The notes under the pieces: generated by a model | Database searches by the model: none | Seen by the model: the letters and a program-made list of their open reading frames with translations, nothing else | Told to the model about the DNA's origin: nothing | Program-made: the position numbers and the translations under genes | Source of the DNA: Hydrogenophaga sp. | Lineage (GTDB): Bacteria > Pseudomonadota > Gammaproteobacteria > Burkholderiales > Burkholderiaceae_C | NCBI GenBank assembly: GCA_020047875.1 | Contig: JAIFNE010000054.1 | Location: 1 to 5,065, forward strand | Length of the DNA stretch: 5,065 bases | Reading direction: 5' to 3' | In this document: positions 1-5,065 of the stretch, piece by piece | Layout of the letters: each line of letters starts with the position of its first letter | How positions within the stretch are numbered: the first letter of the stretch is position 1

Positions 1-298
1 AGGCGCGCGCCAGGCTCTGGGGCAGCACCACATGCACACGCTCAAAGGCCGCCTCGCTGCCGTGCAGGATGGCCACCAGGTTCACCACCGCGTCGTGCCC
101 GGGCAAAAGCCGCATGAGCGCGGCCGGGTCGTGCACATCGGCCTCCACCACGGTCAGGCGTGGCAGGTGCTGCACTGACTGCGCGTTGACCGCACGGCGC
201 GTGGGCACGGTGACCGACCAGCCCTCACGCTGCAGTTTTTCACACAGGTGGCGGCCGACAAAGCCGGTGCCACCGAGAACCAGGATGTTTTTTTTCAT
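1..298 (-). CDS. NAD(P)-binding Rossmann protein, NDUFA9-like atypical SDR (partial, C-terminus missing)
   Basis: The first 99 residues are visible, starting MKKNILVLGGTGFVG; the rest lies beyond the left edge. A short beta strand (ILVLGG, residues 5-10) runs into the glycine motif GGTGFVG (9-15), the dinucleotide-binding turn of extended and atypical short-chain dehydrogenases. A basic TRR (33-35) follows the second strand and could favour NADP. VEADVHDPAAL (51-61) and HDAVVNLVAILHG (68-80) match the third and fourth Rossmann strands of the group usually annotated 'complex I NDUFA9 subunit family' or 'NAD-dependent epimerase/dehydratase'. Members known to me are about 300-330 residues, so roughly two thirds is missing, including any YxxxK site. 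The NDUFA9 label reflects homology to a mitochondrial accessory subunit; nothing here shows a role in bacterial complex I. The ATG at 298 is preceded by CATCACCCC, with no Shine-Dalgarno motif, but the N-terminus fits the family exactly. The gene lies 21 bp after the slt stop on the same strand, so co-transcription and translational coupling are likely. Fold is confident; substrate is unknown. Confidence 0.85.
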   Translation of the reverse strand, partial: MKKNILVLGGTGFVGRHLCEKLQREGWSVTVPTRRAVNAQSVQHLPRLTVVEADVHDPAALMRLLPGHDAVVNLVAILHGSEAAFERVHVVLPQSLARA

Positions 299-319
299 GG
301 GGTGATGTTCGCGAGGTGG

Positions 320-2329
320 TCAGGGCAGGTCGCGGTTGACCGGCGCCGGGTCCCGGCGCGGACCCACCTCGCCCAGGCGCGCGCGCAGCGATTGCGGCTG
401 GCCGGTGATGCGCGCGGCGTAGTTGGTGGTGTTGGAGAGCACGCGCTGCACGTAGTCGCGGGTTTCGTCAAACGGGATGTTTTCGGCCCAGATCTCGGCG
501 GCGAGCACCGGGCCGTTGCGCCAGGCCCGCGGGCGGCTGGGGCCGGCGTTGTAAGCGGCTGCCGCCATGGGCAGCGAGCCCTCGAAATCGTCGAGCGCGA
601 GCTTGAGGTAGGCGGTGCCGATCAGGATGTTGGTGTCTCGCTCGGTGATCTGGTGCGGCCGGAAGTCGGTCAGACCGATCTTTTTCGCGGTCCAGCGCGC
701 GGTGGCTGGCATGACCTGCATCAGCCCCGAGGCGCCCACGCCCGAGCGCGCGTCGGTGACGAAGCGGCTTTCCTGGCGGATCAGGCCGTAGACGTAGGCC
801 GGGTCCAGCCCGATGTCGTGCGCGCGCCTGACCACCGCAGTCTCGAAGGGCATCGGGAAACGCTGCGCGTGGTCGCGCGACTGACGGGTGCGCTCGCTGG
901 TGTTGATGCAGCGGTCCCACACCTGGTTGTCGCAGGCCAGCTGGGCGGCCGCCAGCAGCTCGCGATCGGTCATGCCGCCTGGTGTGTGCAGTGCAATTTC
1001 GTAGTTCCATTCCCGCACACCCTCGCTGCGCAGGCCCAGGCGGATCGCGGCCAGCGCGCGCTGCAGCGCCGGGTCGGTGGTGGCGCTGGCGATTTCCTGT
1101 GGCGTGAGCGGCGCCGGGGGTGGCGGCACGGTGATGCGCCGGCTCAGCTGCTCCAGCGCCAGCTGTTCGTAGAAGCCCTGCACCGAGGCAATCGAGGCAT
1201 ACAGATCGTTGGCCTGCGTGGCCGCTTCCTGCGGGTTGGGCTGGCGCAGCGCTTGAATCGACTGGGCGCGCCAGTAGACCCAGACCGGCTCGCGCTGCTG
1301 GGCGGCATCCATGGCCGCAATGGCTTCGCCCACCGCGGCCCAGTTGCCGACACGCAGCGCGGCGCGGGCCTTCCAAGCCAGATGGTCGGGGGCCATGTAG
1401 CGGGGCTGACCGTTGGCGAAGTGGTCCAGCGTGTTGTCTTGCCGCCGTTGCGCGGCGCGCTTGCCGATCACGCCCCACACCCAGCCACGCTCCTCCTGGG
1501 TCAGCTGGGCGCGCCAGCGTGTGCGCTCCATCTCGCGCGCGGCGGCGTCCGGGTCGAGGCTGGCCAGGCGGATCATGGCCAGCGTCACCAACTCCTTGGT
1601 GCGAGGCCGGATGGCGGTGATTTTCTCGTCGAGGAATTTGGCCGGGTTCTGCGCGATGGCTTCCACCGTGTCGGTCCATTCGGTGTCCAGCAACCCCACC
1701 GCTTGCACCGCGGCGCGCGTGCGGCCCAGCTCGATCATCAGGCGCGCGCGCTCCCAGGCCGCCGCGGGCTTGAGGTGGCCGCTGTCCAGCAGCGACTTCG
1801 CGGCAGCGGCGCAGCCGTCTTCCACATCGCGCTGCTGCAGCCAGCGCGCCTGCACCTCAGGCGCCACCTCGGCCGCTGGCCGGCGCTGGCTGACCGCGTC
1901 CAGCATCAGCGCGTAGCACTGCACCTGACGGTCGTCATTCATGCGAAAACGCGGCAGCTCGGCGCTGAAATTGGCCCAGTCGCGCTGCTTGCCCAGCTGC
2001 AGCAGCCAGTCGTTGCGCAAGCGGTCTTCCCAGTAGCCGCCCGGGTGGCGCGCCAGCGCTTCGCGGATCTGTTCGGGGGTGGCGGTCTCCAGCCGGGCGC
2101 GCGCTTCCCAGTAAGCGGCCAGCGGCTCCAGCGCATGGCCGCGCAGGCGCGGCAGCAGCGTGGTCAGGGTGGTGGTGTTGCCGCGGCGAAAGGCGTCGCG
2201 CATCTCCAGCAGGGTGGCGTCTGCGGCGGGTTGCGACCAGCCCACGGCTGGCACCAGCATTAGCGCGGCCATAATGGCCGCGAGTCCCCGGGCACGGGTT
2301 TTTCCGAGTCGAACGCCACGCAATGTCAT
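320..2329 (-). CDS. slt: Periplasmic soluble lytic murein transglycosylase (Slt70 type)
   Basis: This is a 669-residue exported muramidase-like enzyme. The family cleaves the MurNAc-GlcNAc bond of peptidoglycan without water, leaving 1,6-anhydro-MurNAc, in wall turnover and remodelling. A signal peptide is visible: basic n-region (R4, R7, K10, R12, R14), hydrophobic core 15-29, probable cleavage near GWS-Q (after residue 32). Residues about 35-490 are an Ala/Leu/Arg/Trp-rich helical region, as in the ring-shaped superhelical U domain of Slt70. The catalytic SLT domain spans about 500-625: LIRQESRF holds the catalytic glutamate (Glu520), followed by GASGLMQVMP (532-541) and AYNAG (592-596), the expected motifs in the expected order. 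The last 30 residues are an Arg/Pro-rich tail. Length is close to E. coli Slt70 (about 645). I chose the ATG at 2329 because it sits directly before the signal peptide; the frame stays open to 2953 but that stretch is antisense to the cyclo-ligase gene. No Shine-Dalgarno is evident (ATCGTTCT precedes the ATG). There is no lipobox, so a soluble periplasmic enzyme is expected. Confidence 0.95.
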   Translation of the reverse strand: MTLRGVRLGKTRARGLAAIMAALMLVPAVGWSQPAADATLLEMRDAFRRGNTTTLTTLLPRLRGHALEPLAAYWEARARLETATPEQIREALARHPGGYWEDRLRNDWLLQLGKQRDWANFSAELPRFRMNDDRQVQCYALMLDAVSQRRPAAEVAPEVQARWLQQRDVEDGCAAAAKSLLDSGHLKPAAAWERARLMIELGRTRAAVQAVGLLDTEWTDTVEAIAQNPAKFLDEKITAIRPRTKELVTLAMIRLASLDPDAAAREMERTRWRAQLTQEERGWVWGVIGKRAAQRRQDNTLDHFANGQPRYMAPDHLAWKARAALRVGNWAAVGEAIAAMDAAQQREPVWVYWRAQSIQALRQPNPQEAATQANDLYASIASVQGFYEQLALEQLSRRITVPPPPAPLTPQEIASATTDPALQRALAAIRLGLRSEGVREWNYEIALHTPGGMTDRELLAAAQLACDNQVWDRCINTSERTRQSRDHAQRFPMPFETAVVRRAHDIGLDPAYVYGLIRQESRFVTDARSGVGASGLMQVMPATARWTAKKIGLTDFRPHQITERDTNILIGTAYLKLALDDFEGSLPMAAAAYNAGPSRPRAWRNGPVLAAEIWAENIPFDETRDYVQRVLSNTTNYAARITGQPQSLRARLGEVGPRRDPAPVNRDLP
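343..359. repeat. Short perfect palindrome inside the slt 3' end
   Basis: GCGCCGGG (343-350) and CCCGGCGC (352-359) are exact reverse complements around a single T. In RNA this would fold as a 6-bp G/C stem with a 5-base loop. It encodes part of the Arg/Pro-rich tail of Slt, about 20 bases before the slt stop and 45 bases before the start of the downstream Rossmann gene. No T-run follows on the minus strand, so it is not a standard terminator. It may be a chance product of GC-rich codons, or an RNA fold at the operon junction. Confidence 0.3.
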
Positions 2330-2345
2330 AGAACGATTATGGACA
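2301..2345. promoter_or_regulatory. Divergent start region between slt and the cyclo-ligase gene
   Basis: The start codons of the two divergent genes (2329 on the minus strand, 2339 on the plus strand) are separated by nine bases, AGAACGATT. Any promoters must therefore overlap coding sequence. Plus strand: TGTCATAGA at 2324-2332 resembles an extended -10 element (TGn followed by a weak TATAAT), which would start transcription about at the ATG. Minus strand: CATAAT (2341 down to 2336) matches five of six -10 bases and would likewise start near the slt ATG. I see no good -35 box for either. The elements are weak and are called from position and similarity alone. The short region is also visibly more A/T-rich than its surroundings. 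Confidence 0.3.
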
Positions 2346-2962
2346 ACAAAGACGGCCAGAGTTCCCCGCACACCCAAAAGACGGGGTGGCGCAAAACCTT
2401 GATCGACAAGCGCCAAAACCTGGCCGACCAGGCCTGGCGCAACGAGCTGTTGCAGCGCGTCATGCGGGTCTGGCTGATCGAACGGCCCGAGGCGGTGATC
2501 GGCGCTTACTGGCCCATCAAGGGCGAATTCGACCCGCTGCCCGCGCTGTTTCGCTGGCAGGAGGCCGGTCTGGAAGAAGACGCCCGCGCCGCGCAGCGCC
2601 AGCGCCGCATTGCCCTGCCGGTGGTCAACAAGGTCGACAAAACGCTGAGCTTTCACACCTGGTTCCCCGGCTGCCCGATGGAAGAAGACGCCTACGGCAT
2701 CCCCAAGCCCAAAGACACCGAGGTGGTGCAACCCAGCCTGATTTTTGTGCCCTGCGTGGGCTACGGGCCTGGCGGCTTCCGGCTCGGCTACGGCGGCGGG
2801 TTTTACGACCGCACCCTGGCCCAGCTGCAGCCCAAGCCCTTCACCGTGGGGCTCGGCTACGACTTCGGCTGGCTGCCCGAGCTGCAGCCCGAAGCCCACG
2901 ATATCCCGCTTGACGCCATCCTGTGCGACACCGGGGTCATGTGGCCCGAGCACCAGCGATGA
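2339..2962 (+). CDS. ygfA: 5-formyltetrahydrofolate cyclo-ligase (MTHFS)
   Basis: A 207-residue cytosolic enzyme that uses ATP to convert 5-formyl-THF to 5,10-methenyl-THF, returning the inhibitory storage folate to the one-carbon pool. Family landmarks appear in order: a basic N-terminal helix (RKTLIDKRQNL, 18-28), the folate-side segment AYWPIKGEFDP (56-66), a central YGIPKP (119-124), the strand LIFVPCVGY (134-142), the nucleotide-binding loop LGYGGGFYDR (149-158), GLGYDFGW (171-178) and the closing DIPLDAILCDTGV (188-200). The length is normal for bacteria. About 15 polar residues precede the conserved helix, but ATG 2339 is the only ATG ahead of the domain and there is no usable start upstream before the in-frame stop at 2261. 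The preceding bases AGAACGATT carry no good Shine-Dalgarno. The start is only 9 bp from the slt start on the other strand, so its promoter must lie inside the slt signal-peptide coding region. The stop overlaps the start of the serine hydrolase. Alternative symbols in use are fau and fthC. Confidence 0.95.
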   Translation: MDNKDGQSSPHTQKTGWRKTLIDKRQNLADQAWRNELLQRVMRVWLIERPEAVIGAYWPIKGEFDPLPALFRWQEAGLEEDARAAQRQRRIALPVVNKVDKTLSFHTWFPGCPMEEDAYGIPKPKDTEVVQPSLIFVPCVGYGPGGFRLGYGGGFYDRTLAQLQPKPFTVGLGYDFGWLPELQPEAHDIPLDAILCDTGVMWPEHQR

Positions 2963-4146
2963 ACGCCACGCTCTGGCGCTGGACCCGGCGCACGTTCATC
3001 GCCCTGCTGTTGCTGTTGGTTCTGCTGGCAGCCTACATCCAGTTCGGCGGCCACCGCTATTTCTGGACCGCGCTCAAATACACCTACCTGCAAGGCCACA
3101 ACACGGCCCACATCGACGACGCGGCCAACTTTCCCCAAGCCGTGGTGGCCTCGGGCATTCCCAAGCCGTGGCCAGTTCACCCGCGCGCCCCGCAGACCAC
3201 GCTGTCGGCCGACCTGCTGCAGTTCCTCGCCGCCGAGCGCTCCAGCGCCTTTCTGGTGGCCCGGCAAGGCCAGTTGCTGTTTGAGCGCTATTTCGAGCCC
3301 TATACGGTCAGCAGCCGCACCAATTCGTTTTCCATGGCCAAGACGGTGGTGACCATGCTCACCGGCGCGGCCGTGGCCGACGGCTTCATCCCGAGTTTCG
3401 ACACACCGCTGGCCGCCTACCTGCCCGAATACGCCGGCGACCCGCGCGGCTCGGTGGCCACGCTGGCCCAGCTCTCCGCCATGACGGCCGGCCACGACTG
3501 GACGGAACACTATTACCTGCCGCTCAACCCGACCACCAAGCTGTATTTCGGCGGTGACGTCACCGGCACCGTACTGGCCCAGGGCTTCGAGCGCCAGCCC
3601 GGCACCGAGTTCGAATACAGCAGCGCCTCCACCCAGGTGCTGTCGGTCGCGCTGCAGCGCGCCTTGCGGGCGCGCCAGCCCGACCTCACGCTGTCCGACT
3701 ACCTTGCGCAACGTTTCTGGCAGCCCATGGGCATGGAGGGCGACGCCAGCTGGAGCCTGGACCGCCCGCGGGCTGACGGCGGCATGGAAATGGGGTATTG
3801 CTGCCTGCACAGCTCGGCGCGCAATTTCGCCCGCCTGGGTCAGCTGCTGCTGCAGGATGGCCGCTGGGGTGATCAGCAGCTGTTGCCCGCCGAGTTTGTG
3901 CAGCGCATGGTTCGACCCAATGGCTTTGTGGACCATTACGGCCACAGCCTGTGGATGGACCCCAACCACAGCGCACCGTTCTACTTCCTGCAGGGCCACC
4001 TGGGGCAATACGTGATCGTGGTGCCCTCGGCTCAGCTGGTGGTGGTGCGTCTGGGTCAGGTGCGCCACCGCACCTACAGCCGCCACCCGGTGATTCCCGA
4101 CGAAATCTACCGGTATGTTGACGAGGCGCTGCGCATGGCGCGGTGA
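2959..4146 (+). CDS. Membrane-anchored serine hydrolase, class C beta-lactamase / esterase fold
   Basis: A 395-residue protein of the COG1680 group, which contains class C beta-lactamases, EstB-type esterases, DD-peptidases and 6-aminohexanoate-dimer hydrolases. After a basic start (RWTRR, 7-11) comes one hydrophobic helix (about 12-28, largely Leu from CTG codons), reading as an uncleaved N-terminal anchor with the enzyme in the periplasm. Catalytic signatures are present: FSMAK (124-128), giving SxxK with nucleophile Ser125 and base Lys128; FEYSSAS (218-224), with Tyr220 at the YxN position; and GHLGQ (346-350), with H347-L348-G349 at the KTG position. MGYCCLHSSARNFARLG (278-294) resembles the CCFNATARD-like stretch I recall from nylon-oligomer hydrolase relatives. 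YSS and HLG in place of YxN and KTG argue for an esterase, amidase or peptidase rather than a true beta-lactamase. Start: the ATG at 2959 forms ATGA with the cyclo-ligase stop, so translation is probably coupled; another in-frame ATG lies 12 codons upstream at 2923 but would add a basic, non-family extension. Fold confident, substrate unknown. Confidence 0.9.
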   Translation: MNATLWRWTRRTFIALLLLLVLLAAYIQFGGHRYFWTALKYTYLQGHNTAHIDDAANFPQAVVASGIPKPWPVHPRAPQTTLSADLLQFLAAERSSAFLVARQGQLLFERYFEPYTVSSRTNSFSMAKTVVTMLTGAAVADGFIPSFDTPLAAYLPEYAGDPRGSVATLAQLSAMTAGHDWTEHYYLPLNPTTKLYFGGDVTGTVLAQGFERQPGTEFEYSSASTQVLSVALQRALRARQPDLTLSDYLAQRFWQPMGMEGDASWSLDRPRADGGMEMGYCCLHSSARNFARLGQLLLQDGRWGDQQLLPAEFVQRMVRPNGFVDHYGHSLWMDPNHSAPFYFLQGHLGQYVIVVPSAQLVVVRLGQVRHRTYSRHPVIPDEIYRYVDEALRMAR

Positions 4147-4155
4147 GCCGCGCCA
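4136..4155. terminator. Hairpin over the stop codon at a convergent gene junction (possible bidirectional 3' end)
   Basis: TGGCGCGG at 4136-4143 and CCGCGCCA at 4148-4155 are perfect reverse complements around a 4-base TGAG, giving an 8-bp, nearly all-G/C stem. The loop carries the serine hydrolase stop codon (4144-4146), and the right arm fills almost all of the 10-bp gap before the transporter stop (4157-4159, read on the minus strand). No T-run follows on either strand, so this is not a classical intrinsic terminator. It could pause polymerase or protect the 3' ends of both converging transcripts. In such GC-rich DNA, a stem of this size somewhere in 5 kb is not far from chance; the position is what makes it notable. 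Confidence 0.4.
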
Positions 4156-4156
4156 C

Positions 4157-5065
4157 TCAGGGATGTTCGGCGGTGGCGTGCGCCTGGGTGATGCGCTTTT
4201 CGCGCCGCACCAGAAACAGCCCGCTGCCCACAATGATCGCCGCGCCCAGCCAGGTGTGAGACTGCGGCAGCGTCTGCCAGATCAGCCAGTCCAGGCCCAC
4301 GCCCCAGGCCAGGGCGGTGTATTCGAACGGCGCCACGGCCGAGGCCTGACCATGGCGAAACGCCACCGTGATCGCCAGCTGGCCGCAAAAGCCGGTGATG
4401 CCCAGCGCCAGCAGCAGCGGCCAGTCGGCCAGCTGCACCGGCACCCAGCGCGGCCAAGCCAGCGCGCTGGCGCCCACTGCCACGATCACCATCATCCACA
4501 GCACCATGCTTTCGGTGCTGTCGGTGCGGCTGGAAAGCCGGCCCACCACGGCGGCCACCGCATAACAAACCGCGGCCCCCAGCACCGCCAGCCCGCCCAG
4601 GCTCACCAGGCCCGCCTGCAGGTCGCCGCCGCGCGGTTGTAGCGCGATCAGCACACCCACAAAACCGATGCCAATCACCCACCAGTGTGCCGCTGGTACC
4701 CGCTCGCCCAGCACCGGCACCGAAAGCACGGTGATCAGCAGTGGCGCGATGAAAAACAGCGTGTAGGCGGCCGCCAGCGGCAGCTCGCGCACGCCGATGG
4801 TGAACAGCGTGAGCATGGCAATTCCGAGCACCCCGCGCAGCAGGTGCAGCGGCCAGCGCACGCGCCACACCGAGCCCCAGGCGCGGCGCGCGCTGATGAA
4901 AACCAGGATCAGCGGCAGCCCGCACAGCCCGCGCAGCGCCGCCACCTGCAGCGCGGGGTAGCGCGCCGAGAGCAGCTTGAGCACCGTGTCCATCAGCGCA
5001 AAGCAGCCCACTGCCATCACCATGGCGGTGATGCTTTTCAGATTGCCGTGGGCGAGGTCCGGGGA
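4157..5065 (-). CDS. DMT superfamily transporter, two EamA domains (partial, N-terminus missing)
   Basis: 302 residues are visible and the frame is still open at the right edge. Numbering from the first visible codon, ten hydrophobic segments can be picked out at about 11-32, 38-58, 73-92, 95-119, 127-143, 151-176, 184-204, 215-236, 241-266 and 270-286: two five-helix EamA repeats, the full drug/metabolite transporter architecture. FFIAPLLITVLSVPVLGE (104-121) is the typical end of the first repeat. At the matching place in the second repeat, FEYTALAWGVGLDWLIWQ (247-264) is followed by TLPQSHTW and lacks the usual LGE. The positively charged tail RREKR (287-291) fits a cytosolic C-terminus. 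An ATG at 5023 gives 288 residues, but the 14 codons before it (SPDLAHGNLKSITA) read naturally into the first helix, so I think the true start lies just outside the window. Members move amino acids, nucleosides, S-adenosylmethionine or other small metabolites; the substrate cannot be told here. It converges on the serine hydrolase with a 10-bp gap. Confidence 0.9.
   Translation of the reverse strand, partial: SPDLAHGNLKSITAMVMAVGCFALMDTVLKLLSARYPALQVAALRGLCGLPLILVFISARRAWGSVWRVRWPLHLLRGVLGIAMLTLFTIGVRELPLAAAYTLFFIAPLLITVLSVPVLGERVPAAHWWVIGIGFVGVLIALQPRGGDLQAGLVSLGGLAVLGAAVCYAVAAVVGRLSSRTDSTESMVLWMMVIVAVGASALAWPRWVPVQLADWPLLLALGITGFCGQLAITVAFRHGQASAVAPFEYTALAWGVGLDWLIWQTLPQSHTWLGAAIIVGSGLFLVRREKRITQAHATAEHP

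Noticed and set aside
248..2263. A 671-codon open frame on the plus strand opposite slt.
   Set aside because: It lies wholly antisense to a gene with complete Slt motifs. Its translation is a low-complexity Arg/Gly/Ala/His/Gln mix with no recognisable domain, as expected from the antisense of G/C-rich third positions.
2320..2340. A 6S RNA gene (ssrS), which in E. coli and relatives sits just upstream of the cyclo-ligase gene.
   Set aside because: Only 9 bp separate the cyclo-ligase and slt start codons, so there is no room, and the sequence before it is slt coding sequence.
2324..2345. Near-symmetry TGTCAT ... ATGGACA around the divergent starts as a possible operator.
   Set aside because: Much of the symmetry comes from the two facing start codons (CAT and ATG), the arms differ by an inserted base, and no known operator matches.
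2330..2953. Upstream extension of the slt frame to 2953, giving 877 codons.
   Set aside because: The extension is antisense to the cyclo-ligase gene, which has full family motifs, and the slt signal peptide begins exactly at the ATG at 2329.
3001..3030. CTG/TTG-rich repeat-like run near the start of the serine hydrolase.
   Set aside because: It encodes the leucine-rich membrane anchor and is explained by codon choice, not by a nucleotide repeat.
2857..4233. A 458-codon minus-strand frame opposite the serine hydrolase.
   Set aside because: It has no domain-like pattern. Its Gln-rich run is simply the antisense of the CTG-coded leucine anchor, and the plus-strand gene has three catalytic motifs in order.
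4107..4925. A 272-codon minus-strand frame overlapping the transporter in another phase.
   Set aside because: Its product is an Arg/Ala/Gly-rich shadow, whereas the other phase gives ten clean membrane helices.
1..5065. Mobile elements, CRISPR arrays, tRNA or rRNA genes, attachment sites and phage or defence genes.
   Set aside because: None could be recognised. The five genes cover nearly everything, the largest gap is 21 bp, and composition looks uniform.

Overview
This is a compact, GC-rich stretch of bacterial chromosome. The protein set, the strongly G/C-biased third codon positions and the gene order suggest a betaproteobacterium of the Burkholderiales, most likely Comamonadaceae (Acidovorax, Hydrogenophaga or Rhodoferax-like). 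That placement is a judgement from recalled family resemblance, not a search. I see no transposase, integrase, tRNA, rRNA, CRISPR array or phage gene, and composition looks even across the window.

Layout, left to right. (1) Positions 1-298, minus strand: the N-terminal third of an NAD(P)-binding Rossmann protein of the atypical SDR / 'complex I NDUFA9-like' type, cut by the window edge. (2) Positions 320-2329, minus: a complete periplasmic soluble lytic transglycosylase (Slt70 type), 21 bp upstream of gene 1 and probably co-transcribed with it. (3) Positions 2339-2962, plus: 5-formyltetrahydrofolate cyclo-ligase, divergent from slt with only 9 bp between the two start codons. (4) Positions 2959-4146, plus: a membrane-anchored serine hydrolase of the class C beta-lactamase/esterase fold, overlapping gene 3 by 4 bp (ATGA). 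(5) Positions 4157-5065, minus: a ten-helix DMT/EamA transporter, convergent with gene 4 and cut at its N-terminus by the right window edge.

There are thus two transcription units diverging around position 2334 (slt plus the Rossmann gene leftwards, cyclo-ligase plus serine hydrolase rightwards), with a third coming in from the right. No gene-free stretch exceeds 21 bp, so promoters and translation signals must lie inside neighbouring coding sequence. Slt and the serine hydrolase should both work outside the inner membrane, the cyclo-ligase is cytosolic folate metabolism, and the transporter has no obvious link to them. I see no sign of a dedicated multi-gene system.

I found no convincing undescribed system. 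The points most worth a second look are the 9-bp divergent start arrangement with no Shine-Dalgarno sequence on either side, the coupling of a folate enzyme to a serine hydrolase of unknown substrate, and a perfect 8-bp hairpin over the stop codon at the convergent junction.
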